Part shown: one piece after another, positions 11,375 through 23,000 of the stretch
Position numbering within the stretch: position 1 is the first letter of the stretch
How the letters are laid out: every line of letters begins with the position of its first letter
From: Asterochloris sp. CNOR1
Taxonomy: Eukaryota; Chlorophyta; Trebouxiophyceae; Trebouxiales; Trebouxiaceae
Direction: 5' to 3'
Length of the DNA: 64,000 nt
Assembly (NCBI GenBank): GCA_963969365.1
Contig: OZ017746.1
Coordinates: forward strand, 2,914,001 to 2,978,000
The notes under the pieces: model-generated
What the model was told of the DNA's origin: nothing
The model's database searches: none
The model's input: the letters and a program-made list of their open reading frames with translations, nothing else
Translations under genes and position numbers: made by a program

Positions 11375-14300
11375 ATGCCTGCCAGGAACCGGAAGCGAGT
11401 CGCGGCAGTGGTCACTATTGGAGTGGCATCAGCCTCAGCAGCTTACTATGTCTACTCCAAGTGAGAGCACACTGCCTGGCCGTATGGGTCATGCTGTACG
11501 CCATCATCGTTGCTGCCTCTGACGGTCTCAGGAGCCCAGTTGCTGGCATGCAGCTTGTGCCCACCTTCAGATGCTCTGTGTCTGCCATAGCAGCCTTCAA
11601 TGGCAACCTGCAGGTGGGATGAGCTCAAGAAGGCACGCGCGGCTTTGTGGCACTTACACGACAGGTGCGCAGCTGCACAGGGCCCTCAGGCCGTAGACTT
11701 GGACACAACTGCAATGGCAGACATCGACTGCCGGGCTGCCCGCGCATAGCCATCATGTGCCGCTGTCAGAAGGCCGCTTGGCGCGGCACTGTGTGTGCAG
11801 GCAGCAGGTGCCTGCACTTGTGTTGGTGATGGCCTGCTGCAGGCAGCAGCTGACTAACCTCGCTCTGATAGTGGCGTGCTGTGCAGGCAGCAAATGGGGG
11901 CAGCTCCAGAGATGACCATGCAGAACCGCAGCATGGAACTGGTCGAGGGTCGCGGCAATGTGCCCCTGACAGATGATCACGAGGATGCCCATCAACCCAG
12001 CCTCGACACAAAGGCAGACACAGACCGTCACCTGCAGGCAAGGCCCACACCACAGTGTGCATCAGCTTGGTGCTGTCCCTGCTCTTTAGGCAGCTAAGAG
12101 CAGATGGAGCCTGGACAGCAGCTGGGGCTGCACATCACATCAGCATGTTGTGGGGCACACTGTACAATGCAGGTTTCAAGCCCCCCTGTGCGCATTGAGC
12201 TCTGGCCTGTGCCCCTGCAGGCACATTACGACAGTGTGCAGCAGATTGTGGCAAGCACAACAACGCCCAATCTGCTGCCCCGCCTTGCAGAGAGCCTCAG
12301 CAGGAACACAGACTACAAGCCGCTGCTAGAGGCACTCAGGTACGCCATGAAGGCCAGCTCTGCACACCTGTAACCTTCGGACTGCCTCATGTAGGGTCAG
12401 CAGTGTCCGCACAGGCCTGTCCTTGTGCAAAACAAATTGCCAGAGCATGGCACAACAGTAGTAACATCTTGTTCATATGCTGCATATAGATGGTTGATCT
12501 GATTGCTGCAACTCCTCACCATAGCAGCCTGGCTGCCAGGCTTGGCCTGAAAATGGAGCCCTGGTGGCTGCATTTGTCCCTATTGAAGCAGTTTGTGGCC
12601 TGCTCCACTGGCTGCACCTGGGCACTTGCAGTCTTGCATCTGCAGGGCTGCTCATGTGCAGGGTCGGCAGGCCAGTCTGTCATGGTGCTGCCCAGGCCTC
12701 AATGGGCCAGGGCAACTAGCAGGCACGAGCTGCCGCACTGCAGGACTGGCAGCCTCAGCGGGGGAAGGCCACTCTGAAGGGCTCGCGCAGGGTGATGTCC
12801 TCCAATTGAAATTGTAGGGTGGAGACATCAATCCCATCCCCTGCAGGGCTGCTCGATGTCCGCAAATTGCAGTCTGAACTCTTTCCCTACTCATGTTGCT
12901 TTTGCCTGATCATGCTGCCCGTCCCTGCAGGGCTGGCGGCCTCAGCAGGCAGGCCAAGCTGGATGTGTGGGAGCGCATCAAGGCCCTGACCTTCACGCGG
13001 GCCTTGGCAGCTTCCTGGATGGTGGCCCTCCTGCACCTGCTGAACAGGGTGCAGCTCAACATCCTGGGGCGCCACCTCTACCTGCAGAACAACACCCATG
13101 ACAGCCAGTGAGCCGAGGTTGCCTGCTGCCTGCTGGGTAGTAGGCCCCCACCAGGCTGCTGCAAGTGCAACTGCCCACTGGCCAGATCTAGCCAGCTTCC
13201 TGCACAGCATCTGGGGCCAGTGCGCTTGGAACAAGTGCTCACAGAACAGCGCTGTGCCGGCTGTGGCGGCCCTTTTGTTGTCAGCTGAGGCATGTTGGCT
13301 GAACTTCAATGCCCCTTCTGATGCCCCTTGCTGCTGCCCTGTCGGTCACTGATCTTGGGTCCACCTTGCGGGCAGCCACGTGCACACCTAGGCTGGCCTG
13401 CGCAGTCTTGGGCCCTGATCCTGCTGCAACCGTCAGCTTGACCACAGCGCTTTCACCTGTGAGCCAGACTGCCTGCTATATTCACGGAGGCTCTAAGCCA
13501 TGATACACTCCATGCTAATCTGCTTTTGGACAGCCCGTGTCTCTGAATGCATCCCCAGCGTGATGTGTGCCGCTCCTCCAGGAGACCGCATGCTGCAGGC
13601 CCCACAGCAATCCACTCTCTCGAGCAGCCCCTGCCGTCCACTGCAGGCACCCTCAGCACAGCGCAGTCCACAGGCCTGATTGACATGCTGAACAAGCTCT
13701 GCTCTGACACATGGGCCAGCCTTGCAGGCACCCGCAACACAGCATCCTGTCCCACCAGGAGGGCGACCACCTCACCATGTCGGGGCGCGCTCAGGAGCTC
13801 TTCCTGGCCCACGCTCACTTCTGCTCCGACGGAGGCGTGCAGCCCCTGGTGCCCATTGTCAGGGAGGCTGTGCTGCAGGCGTTGGATGGTGTCGACCTGG
13901 CCACGCCTGTGGAAGCCTCACGCATCCTGCGGGTTTTTTCGGACGCCCATGCAAGTGAGGATTGTGGCAGAGCTTGGGCAGCCTGAGCTTCTCAGGAGCC
14001 CATGCAAGCGCCATCCTGGGAGCTTCTAGTGCATGACAACCCAACAAGCAGCACGGCAGGCACTGCACATCGCCGTCTGCTGGTGCCCAGACCCATCTTG
14101 GTCGGACAGGTGTTGGCGCAACATGGACTGCTGGAACGATGCAGTTGGAACACTTGCTGGGCCTAAGCACAGCCAGCACTTTGCATGCAGGAGGTGTGTG
14201 CTGGTACCTGCTGCGCTGTTCTGCTGCTGCTGTCATACCCCAGTGCTTGCCTGCCCATGCAGCTGTGGCCGTCAGGCTGTCTCAGCAGGGCTTTGAGCAG

Positions 14301-15262
14301 TTCCTGCTGCCCAGCCCCCAGCAGCGCAACATGTGGCACTCCCGCTCGCGCCTGTGGCCAGACGACAACGTGCTGCAGCCAGATGCGCCCACACCCTCCT
14401 CCTTTGACGACGATGTGGTCGACGCCCTCGTCACAGAAGTACGGCAGGTCATCACCAGCCCCAAGTTTGGTGCAGCAGTGCTGGTGAGCACTGGGCGTCT
14501 GCTCGAGACTGCCATCTGTGATGGATGTCACGACATTGCAGCTGATGCAACAACAAATGTGGGCAGGGCTAGGTGGGTGCCTGGTGATGTTTTTCTGCCA
14601 GAATGATCTCTCTCTGATTATGCACAGTTGTGTGGCAGGTCATCAACAGCTGCAGCACTGCAGGTGAGCTTAAAATCTCTGCTTGCGCCCTCATGTCTGG
14701 CATGAAAAGATCAACGATGGAAGTTGTCAGGCTGCATCTGTGCCAGCTGCAGCATACTTTGTGAAGGTTGAGCAGGGCTGATGGGGTTTCTGGTAGAGCT
14801 GCAGTGCTTGCTGCCCAGCATAGGAGTGCGGCAGAAAAAGCAGGGCTGCCTTGCGGCCTGGCACTGCAATGGGTCCTTCGTATCGTCGCTGGGTGTGCAC
14901 CTGCTGCCCTCTGCCCTCAGGGAGGGCGGCCGCCGTGTGCTTTTTGTCGAATGAACCATCAAACCTGCCCTTGGGCAGAGACTAGTCTATTGGCAGTCAC
15001 TGGCAGCTGTGGAAGTGTGCTGAGTACAAGGGCGATGCTGCTGCAGGTGTCAGTGCAGGAAGCAGCCAAGGTTGTGGCTCACGAGCTGCAGCAGGAGCTT
15101 GGAGATGCCAAGCTGCCCATGGCCAAGTTGTGCTCCCGCGTCGGGGGCCTTGCAACCAGAGTGCTAGACAAGAACAACAATGAGTGCATGCGCAGATTTG
15201 CAGATCTGAAGGAGGTGCAAAGCCTCAGTGCAACTGTCTACTGCTGCGGCCCGCCCCTCTGA
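11375..15262 (+). CDS. PEX3: Peroxin-3, peroxisomal membrane biogenesis factor
   Basis: Membrane anchor that recruits PEX19 with its cargo to peroxisomes. Exon 1 (11375-11460) encodes RNRKRVAAVVTIGVASASAA, a basic cluster followed by a transmembrane segment, the usual PEX3 N-terminus. Exon 2 (11614-11664) gives KWDELKKARAALWHLHDR. Exon 3 (11887-12037) is joined through a GC-AG intron (CTGCAG|GCAAGG) to exon 4 (12221-12339, QAHYDSVQQIVASTTTPNLL). Exon 5 (12931-13107) holds the strongest family signature, FTRALAASW then RVQLNILGRHLYL. Later exons (about 13740-13950, 14290-14480, 15050-15262) carry the C-terminal helices and the stop at 15260-15262. Exons between 13108 and 14280 are only partly resolved. 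The intron before exon 5 contains a copy of that exon's start. A TGTAA motif near 15404 could be the algal poly(A) signal. Confidence 0.88.
12739..12955. repeat. Partial duplicate of PEX3 exon 5 acceptor inside the preceding intron
   Basis: The segment beginning GCAGGACTGGCAGCCTCAGC near 12741 matches the true acceptor and exon start GCAGGGCTGGCGGCCTCAGC near 12927 with two mismatches in 20 bases. The copies lie about 186 bp apart. Confidence 0.6.
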
Positions 15263-15557
15263 CAGCAGTCACATGACCATCATAGCACACGGCTGGTCCC
15301 ACCACTTGACAGAGTCTGTAGCGCAAGCCTTGAGCGAGAGTGAGATTGTGCCTTACCACTTGGCCTGAGGTCTGCTGAATCAGTGCTGCTTGAACATTCA
15401 CTCATGTAATCAATTTTCCTGACGTCCCTGGATCATTGTTGCTTGGTCCCTGTTCCACATGAAATGGTCAAAAGGTCTGTCCAAGGGTTGTTTGGTGTCG
15501 ACCTGCAAGCTGCTTGCAAGATGGCTCAACACTGCATTTTGTCTGGTCCAGTCAGCA

Positions 15558-17137
15558 TCAGATCTCCTCATCGTCCTCATCAGAACTGAACTCCTCGTCA
15601 ACAGCCTTGCCCTCAGGATTGAGCTCAACATCAAAAATACTGGCCCTTTGCATAACCGGCTGAGGGCCAGCAGGCTCCAAAGGCTTCTGCACGACAGGGC
15701 GAGGGGCAGCAGGCTCTGGCTCAGGGGCTAACGCCAGCCCCGCCAGCGGTGCTGCTTCCCGTGCCGGTGTTGCAGCTAGTGTGCTGGCTGGCGCGGCAGC
15801 TGCTGCTGCAGGGGCACCAGCAGTACCTGCTGCCAGTGCTGCCTCTCTCGCCATGGCCAGCACCTCGTCCCTCGTCAATGGCAGGCTGCCGCCATGCTCC
15901 TTCTGAAAATCAGCCCAGATGTGCTCAGCTTCGGCCTCTGCAGGGCAGCACATTCACAGGTAGGTCAGGCACTGGATGCGTGCCCAGCCACAGTGCTGTA
16001 TGCAGGGGGGCAACAAGGTTGGAGGCACTGCGTCTTAGCAGAGAACTCAAGAGGTGAAACGGCAGGGGCTGGTGAGAAGCGTCAGAGGCTCAATGTTGAA
16101 GACTGGCACTGGACACCAAAAGTATGACAGCCAGTGTGATGGTGACCTGACAGTACGCCCACTGGTGCTGGCTGCCCAGTCGGTGGCAGGGCTGGCGGTG
16201 GCAAAACGCCCAAAAGACTGTGGGGGGCCTCCTTGACACTGTCAGCGTGGACCGTCAGCAGCCCAGCCCGCTTCTGCTGCTGGCGCTGCGCCCACTCACC
16301 TGCAGTGCAAACATGCTCAGATGGAGACAAGCACTTGGGGTTGCTTGTGTGACGGAAGCTGTGGCTTGCCCTCACATTCCCCGATGGCGCTGAGTGCTCA
16401 CAAATTCTCATGCTGCTTGGCACACAAATCTGGCAACTTACAAGCAGCCCATCTCCCTATTCACCTGCAGCGCAGGCATGCTCAGATGCTGACAGGCACT
16501 CATGCTGCTCGCCCCAGGAGCCCCTAGTGTTGGGCCTCTTCATATATCTGCATGCTGCTCATGCCCCAAACAGCCCCACCGGCACCTTGAACAAGGAGCA
16601 GCATCTGTGCATGGCACATCAAATGGTGGAGCACGCAGACCTGAGGAGCTGTGCAGCTGCGAGGCGCGCATCTGCCAGTCCTGCGGAGCGGGCGGCCGGA
16701 AGTTGGGGGGCAGCGGCTGCCCGGTGGTGTGGCCTGGCGGGGCAAAGGTGGTGTAAGCCAGCCGGTGAGCGTAGTCCAGCAGCTGCCGCACAGCTGCTGG
16801 CGTGGCCGGCAGCTGGCTGGCGGCAGCCCCATCTGGCAGGGCTATGTCATCCAGGGTCTGCTGAATGTCCTCTGCCAGGGCCTGCAGCACTGTTTTGCGC
16901 AGAAATTGGCAGACATTGCCTGGCGTGCAGGACAATCGTGTGTGGGAGCTGCTGTGCTGCTGGCTCAATGGCTGCTGCTTCAGTGCAGATGCTGACCTGC
17001 AACTCTGAGACAAAGCATTGCAAGGTGGCACGCTGCTGGGCAACATGCTTCTTGCCACAAACTGAAGTCTGCTGGGCAGCCTCTAGCATTTTCAAGTGCT
17101 GCTTTAAGTGAGACTGGAAGAGCACGTCTGGCTCCAT
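15558..17137 (-). CDS. MED4: Mediator complex subunit 4
   Basis: Middle-module Mediator subunit linking regulators to RNA polymerase II. The N-terminal exon (16997-17137) encodes a helical stretch (SHLKQHLKMLEAAQQTS). The diagnostic exon (about 16641-16950) has LDYAHRLAYTTFAPPGHTTG followed by NFRPPAPQDWQMRASQL, which is the plant/animal MED4 signature (YAHRxxxTxxAPP then PxPxxxxMRxxxL). An exon at about 16152-16303 continues with WAQRQQQKRAGLL. The last exon (15558-15940) starts EAEAEHIWADFQKEHG, passes through an Ala/Pro-rich stretch and ends in an acidic tail (FDVELNPEG then SSDEDDEEI), typical of MED4. The junction between the first two coding exons does not close in frame with the simplest splice sites, so a small exon or alternative acceptor is missing. 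Tail-to-tail with PEX3. Confidence 0.85.
16293..16500. repeat. Duplicate of a MED4 splice acceptor region
   Basis: On the + strand TCACCTGCAG then ATGCTCAGATG occur at 16296-16321 and again at 16461-16486, followed in both by a GACA-GCACT stretch. The first copy is the branch/acceptor zone of the WAQRQQQ exon; the second lies 165 bp upstream within the intron. Confidence 0.65.
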
Positions 17138-17738
17138 CAGGCAAGAGCTGAGTTAGGCTCCATGGCACGCAGGCAAGCCATCACAGCTGCCTGATCAGAC
17201 TTCATCTACACCACAGTGCAAATTGACACTCATTTAATTGACCTATATGGTCAACGATGTTGTGCGAGAGATCTGCTGCCAATGCGCGTGTGCACTGCTC
17301 CCTGGTACCTTGGTCATTGGCACAAGACGACATATTGAACGCCAGGTTGACTTGTCAGATTTGGCCCCTGTCCTCTCGTCGGGCTCTTTACACTCACTCA
17401 CTCACTTGTGAGCAGCACCTCGTCCCAAGGCAAGCCATGCTTGTTGGCCGTCTCTGCAGCAGATGGCCACGCAGATGAGATGATGTAACCTCCCTCACTC
17501 AATCTGGGCCTGATGTGTGTGTGTGCCTGCAGCACAGGCAGTGACGCAGGAAGTGTTCTGTAACAAGCTGGCCGCATCCCAGGCGGTGAGGACAGGAAGG
17601 CTTCTCACACAGAAGGAGCCCGGTCCCACTCAACAAATATGGTGTTGCTGCCCGGCAGGAACCCAGGTCAGGCTGGTACTCTGATGTCTGATGTCTGACA
17701 TTGGCAGACGTCCAGCTTTCACGTGTCTCACCAAGTTC
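17138..17738. other. Divergent interval between MED4 and the RING gene
   Basis: No gene recognised. It contains short microsatellite-like tracts: CACTCACTCACTCACTTG near 17391 and alternating TG near 17514-17525. A short tandem of TGATGTC lies near 17682. It probably holds the MED4 5' UTR and the promoter or upstream exons of the RING gene. Confidence 0.5.
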
Positions 17739-19315
17739 ATGGGCCTGCAGGTGTTCATTTTCAGTAGCCCTCAGGCAGTGGCAACTCCTGGTGGAGGTGG
17801 GCAGCATGCCTGCCCAATGGCTTAGCACTGCAGTCATTCCAGCGACACTTGACCCACCTTGGACTAATTGCTCCCCTCTCTTTGCAGCTGCGGCCTGCTG
17901 CTGTGGCCCTGCTGGAACCTGCTGTGTCCCTGCAAACACACTGCCACCATCAAACAGCACCGGGGGCAGCACAGGCTCCAGCAGCGCGCCTCAAGTTCAA
18001 GCCATGGTGGGGCTGGGAGCAGCCTCCCAAGCCCACTCCTTGCAGTACAAGCTGTGCCTGTCGCAGCCCCGCCTGTCCGCCTCTCTCGCACTCCTCTGCA
18101 TCCTTGGGCATGGGGCCGTCCACCAGTGTTAGAAAAGCTCTTTTGCTCCTTCTGCACCCCGGGCGAAGTCAGTGTTGAGTCAACCCAACATCTGCCAGCT
18201 TGTGCAGGTGGTGGGCATTGTGCTCGTCTTTGCGGCAGTGATCATCGCCTTCTTCACCTTTGCCTGCTTAGCACGCAGACGGCGCAGGGCTGCTGCCAGG
18301 CTGGACCAGGCGCGCAGCCATGTCCCGCCAGGTCAGGCGGTGCATGCCGCCCGTAAAGGGGACTTGTGCTGGCTGCCTGCATCTGGGCTGTGGTGCCTGC
18401 ACACCGTTCAAGCTCCGCCCATATCTAGCCTGGGCTGACCACTTGCACAGTGACTAAGCCCCTCAGGTCAGCCTATGCATTGACTGCATGCTGCTTGCCT
18501 GCAGCAGAGGTTTGACTGCCAGCTGCAGCAGTAGTCTCTGGTGCCTGCATCTCTGCTTGCCCACAACAAGGGCTGGGCTGCCTCCCACAGCAGCAGTCCA
18601 GGACACCAGCATGCATGCTGCTTGCACGCAGCTCTGCTGCGCCGTGCAGCAGGCGCTGTCTGTTCCTGGCTGTCTGAGGGGAGGAACCCTGCCCCCAAGA
18701 TGTGTGTGAACACCCTGCCATCCACGCAGGCTTGGAGGTGCCCGCTGTTCACCGTGCAGGTGCCCAGCTCCTCCCCCCAGCGTGCGGCTGGATGCTGCTT
18801 GTCCCCAGCCCTTCTGCCTGCAGCTCTCCTGCCCTGCCGCAACAGGCAATGTGGTGTGAGGTGCCTGCCCCCAGGTAGACGCTGCTCTCGTCGCACCTGG
18901 AGGTGCCCCTGAGACATCCTCCCTGCGCCGTGCAGGCGCCCCATGTCCGCCCCCTGGCGTGCGGCTGAAGCCCATTGATACACATGATCCCAGCGCCGAC
19001 CAGGAGGGACAGGCGAGGGAGTGCCCGATCTGCCTTCAGGAGTTCACGCAGAACCAGGATTGGCTCCTGCTGCCGTGCGAGCATGGCCTCTGTCGCCCCT
19101 GCTATGGCTCGTTGCTGGCAGTCGATCAGAGTCGCATCACAAATTGCCCGCTGTGCCGCCTGCCCCTCCTGGAGCCAATTGCTGCTGACCAGACACAACA
19201 TGATGAGCATCTTGAGGAGGGACGCCCCGCTGTGGAGGGCCGGCCCCCTTTGCAGCAGGCTCCTCCGCCGCCGCGAAGGCCAAGGCCGCAGGTGGTCACC
19301 TTTGGCTATCGTTGA
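17739..19315 (+). CDS. Single-pass membrane RING-HC E3 ligase-like protein
   Basis: Predicted membrane-bound ubiquitin ligase. An exon starting near 17888 encodes a Cys- and Ser/Thr/Pro-rich lumenal or extracellular part (CCCGPAGTCCVPANT, then SNSTGGSTGSSSAPQ). The next exon (about 18208-18331) starts with a clear transmembrane helix (VVGIVLVFAAVIIAFFTFAC) followed by the stop-transfer cluster RRRRR. It joins in phase to an exon from about 18936 encoding PCPPPGVRLKPID and then the RING finger: CPICLQEF, LPCEHGLCRPC, CPLC, a C3HC4 arrangement (about residues 19020-19165 in DNA terms). The protein ends in a Pro/Arg-rich tail (PPPPRRPRPQVVTFGYR) with the stop at 19313-19315. The ATG at 17739 is in phase with the second exon but no clear signal peptide is seen, so the true start may lie upstream. 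Substrate unknown. Confidence 0.65.
18731..18970. repeat. Duplicated acceptor/exon-start region in the RING gene intron
   Basis: GGAGGTGCCC, then CCGTGCAGG, then GCGTGCGGCTG occur at 18734-18789 and again at 18899-18968. Only the second copy continues into the RING exon in frame; the first reads into a different frame. Confidence 0.6.
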
Positions 19316-20004
19316 CAGGCCTATGTGGACTCAAACTTGACCAGCACTGCCATTTAATACGTGAAGTATGCTACTCAAACAATTGCTGGACTGGACTCCA
19401 TGTCATTGCTGAATACTGACCCGATGCCTGACCAGTAATCAGTGATGGTCTGGAAGCACATCTTTTGCCATTATCTTGAAGTGACACTAACTTTCTCGGG
19501 TTGGGGGAGTTCACTCAGTCACTCACTCTGCAACCCGATCTCACCGTTGGAGGGCACTGGGAGCTTCCAGAGCCGGTGCTGCAACCCAGGGGCGTCAACG
19601 CAAAGGCGCTTCAGTTCCGCTCAGGTACTGATCCGCTGCGCTATTTTGACGGCAGCCTCCTTGAGAGGCCCGCTGAGCCTGCCAGAATGCGGTCTGGGTG
19701 CTCTGATGGCATGTTACGGCTGAATCTGCTCAGCAATTTTGTGACCCTTGGGTGCTTTCTTTTGCCGACCGCCAGCAGCACCTCCAGATGTGGCGTCTCA
19801 CAACATGCCCAGGGTCCCCTGCCATGTGTGCCAGCCACATGGGGCCCATGACAGCCCCAGCCTGGCCAGCTCACTGCTCGGCCTCCTTTGACCATTTGCA
19901 GAGCTGCAGCCACCCCTGCCTGCAGGAAGCGGATCAGGCTGCTGCCCACCCTGCCTGCTCTCTCCTGGGACGTCTGAGGTCGCTGCCGCCGCAGCACAGC
20001 CATC
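19316..20004. other. Intergenic region upstream of AMT
   Basis: This 689-bp stretch is the 3' region of the RING gene and the promoter/5' UTR of the ammonium transporter. An open reading stretch at 19501-19700 looks protein-like but matches nothing I recognise and has no join to the AMT start. Confidence 0.5.
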
Positions 20005-23000
20005 ATGCCACCCTCGCCTGCCCCCCCACCAACAGGTCCCATCACCGTGGCAGAGGTGGTCACAGCCTTCTCTGCAGCCAGCCCTGAGCTCCCGGGAGCT
20101 TTCTATGAGGTGAGGAAGTCTAATGGTCTGCTGTTGGGGACCTCATGCTGCCTGCATTCCAAAGTCTGCTGCATCAGCAGCAGCCGCTGATACTGCCCAT
20201 GCTCCTGCTGCAGGCCAATGAAGGGTGAGGGTGTCTCATACGCGCCTGCTGCTGCAACCTGCAAAGTGGCAGTGCAAGTTGCCACCTCGCCGAATGGCCC
20301 TCTAGCTACATGGCCTTGCTTGGTCCTGCTTGCAGTGACGCTGACGTGATTGTTGTGTGTCAGCTGCCACTATATCCGTGACTGCTCTGCAGGTTTACCA
20401 TGATCTCAGCGTACCTGGTGTTTTTCATGCACTGTGGTTTCGCCATGGTGGGCACCCACTGACTTCTGATGCATCGTTCCTCTGCACTCAGCCTTCAGTT
20501 GCACTTTCATAAATTTCTATATGAAAGGGTTTTGTGTGCTGCAGATATCTATTGGATGCGTCAGGCAGAAGTTTGCCAAGCACATTGCCATCCTGATCTT
20601 GCTGGATGCATGCGCTAGTGCGCTTGGGTTCTACTTCTTTGGGTGAGCGTGGCGCCTGCATTTTGCCCCTGCGGCCCCAATACACAACTGTGTCGCTTGG
20701 CTGAGATCAAGCCCAACAGCTGCTGCATCTATCACCAGCTGGCCAGCTGCCAGCCCCTGTTGGCAGCCACTTTCCAAGCAGCCCCAACAGCCAATCCAAG
20801 CTGAAGTTAAAACCTTGTTCTGATGCTGCAGCTACGCCTTTGGCTTTGGCGACCGTATCGATGCAAATGGCGGTTACTATGGCAACCCCTTCGTCGGATC
20901 CCAATACTTTGCGCTCAGCGGTCTGCCACCCACCCAGTACTACCTGTGGTTCTTCCAATGGACTGTGAGTCACTGCATGCTGCACCATGAGGCGCAGATG
21001 ATTTGCTGTCGAGAAGATTATGTCATCAAGTATCAGTGCCCAGAAGTGCCAGCTGTAATAGCACAGTCTGAGCTGGCTGTGCCTGCTGCAATGTGCCTCC
21101 AAGAACGCATCAGCTGCCCGCCAGCAACTGCACTGCAGGCACGTGCATCCATGCTGCACCTTTGCCTAGCCGCAGCAAGCGCTGCCTGCACAGGGCCCTT
21201 GTCGAGTGGTCACCTTGTCAAAACTGAGCCTACAGCTGTTCTTTATGCCTGACCTGTGCCTCTGTCTGCAAAGGCATCTTGATGCCGCCTGCATCTCCCT
21301 ACATGCCTTGGCATCCTAGGCAGCCGCCCAGCCCCTGCCTGCAGCTCCAAATCTGACCATGTCTTCCCCTTGCAGTTCGCAGCCACCGCCTGCACAATTG
21401 TGTCTGGCGCCATCGCTGAGAGGACTCGCTTTGAGGCTTACGCCTGCTACTCCTTCTTCATGAGTGCCTGGGTGTACCCCATCATTACCCACTCTGCTTG
21501 GAGTTTCCAGGGCTGGGCCTCCATGTTCAAGTGAGTCCTGACTCATCTGCAGCAGCTGGCCACACTCAAGGTGATGTTTAGGCAGATCTCTGTGGTCCAC
21601 CAGTGTGTTAACTCCTCTGTGTTGCCTGACCAGCTGACGCAGCTGCCCTGCTTGAGGCTCTTAGGCCGCGCAGCCCATGTGCAACTGAGGTCAGGGCCTG
21701 CCTTGCCCTGGCCTGCAGCTGTTTTGAGCCTGAGATTGGGCCATCTGGACTGCCTAAGTGTGTAAGGGCTTGAGCCACTGTGCTGACATCAGCATCTTAG
21801 CCACCTAATCACAAAAGGCCGTGCAACAACTTAAAACAGTCCTGCCGGACAAGACTGTCTGTTCATGTCGCCCCATTGTTCAGGCTGTTCACAGCCTTTT
21901 CTGGCGCCCTTGCCCCACACCTCAACTTGTGTTGCAGGACCACTGCCCACTCCACCAACTACCTGTTCGGGTCTGGTGTCATTGACTTTGCTGGCAGCGG
22001 TGCAGTCCACATGGTGGGCGGCACTGCAGCGCTGTGGGGAGCTGTCATCGTGGGCCCCCGCATTGGCCGCTTCCTCTCCGATGGCACGGTGAGGCATCCT
22101 GTGCAGTGCTCCTTGTTCTCATTCTGTGATTAGGGCCTGTCTGGGTTTGGGGCAATGGTTGTGTCAAGCACTGCGGCAGTGTCTTGCCTGACTGGACTTG
22201 GTGGCAACTTGGGCCATGGCCAGACAGCCAAATTTGGTGTTAGGTTGCGCCATAACCCCTCTCGGTTTCCTAGCTTGGCTGAACACCCTGTCATGTGCCC
22301 CTGCAGGTTGTGCAGATGGATGGCCACAACTCTAGTCTGTTTGTTCTGGGTGTTATGATCTTGTGGTTCGGCTGGTGAGGCAGCTGGACCGTCATGTGCG
22401 TGCCTATGTGCGCCTGCCTGACGTGGCAGCGCATCCTGCCTGGTGACAGCGTGTCTGCAGTGCGCTGTGCAGTTGGCAGTCAATTGCATGGTCTGGCCTG
22501 ACACTGCTGCTGTGGTGCCAGGTACGGATTCAACCCTGGGTCCCAGCAGGCCATCATTACTGCCAATGGTGGCACATGGTCTGTGGCCTCGTCTGTGGCT
22601 AATGCTGCTGTGACCACTACTCTCTCACCTGCAGCCGCAGGCCTTTCTGGTGAGCACCAGTTGTACCAGGGATGTTGCCTGACACCACCTCTGCTACTTG
22701 CTACTTCCTATGCACTGGCACTGCTGCCCTGCTGTGCATGCTCCACCTCCTCGCACAGGCTCAATACATGCTGCAGGGCTGCTAGTCAAGGCCATGCTCC
22801 TCAAGATTGAGACTGGCACCCTAGTATGGGACATCATGACCATGGGCAATGCCGCTCTGGCTGGCCTGGTGGCCATCACGTCTGGCTGCTCCGTCATCCT
22901 GCCATGGGTGAGCTCCTGTGCCTGCAGTGTTACTATGTGAGGGCTTGCTGTGTCTGCTTGCCTGGCGGGTGTCACCTCTGGCAGCTCCTTCTAACCTGCC

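Noticed and set aside
19501-19851. Possible extra gene upstream of AMT
   Set aside because: One protein-like open stretch but no start context, no joinable exon and no recognised motif.
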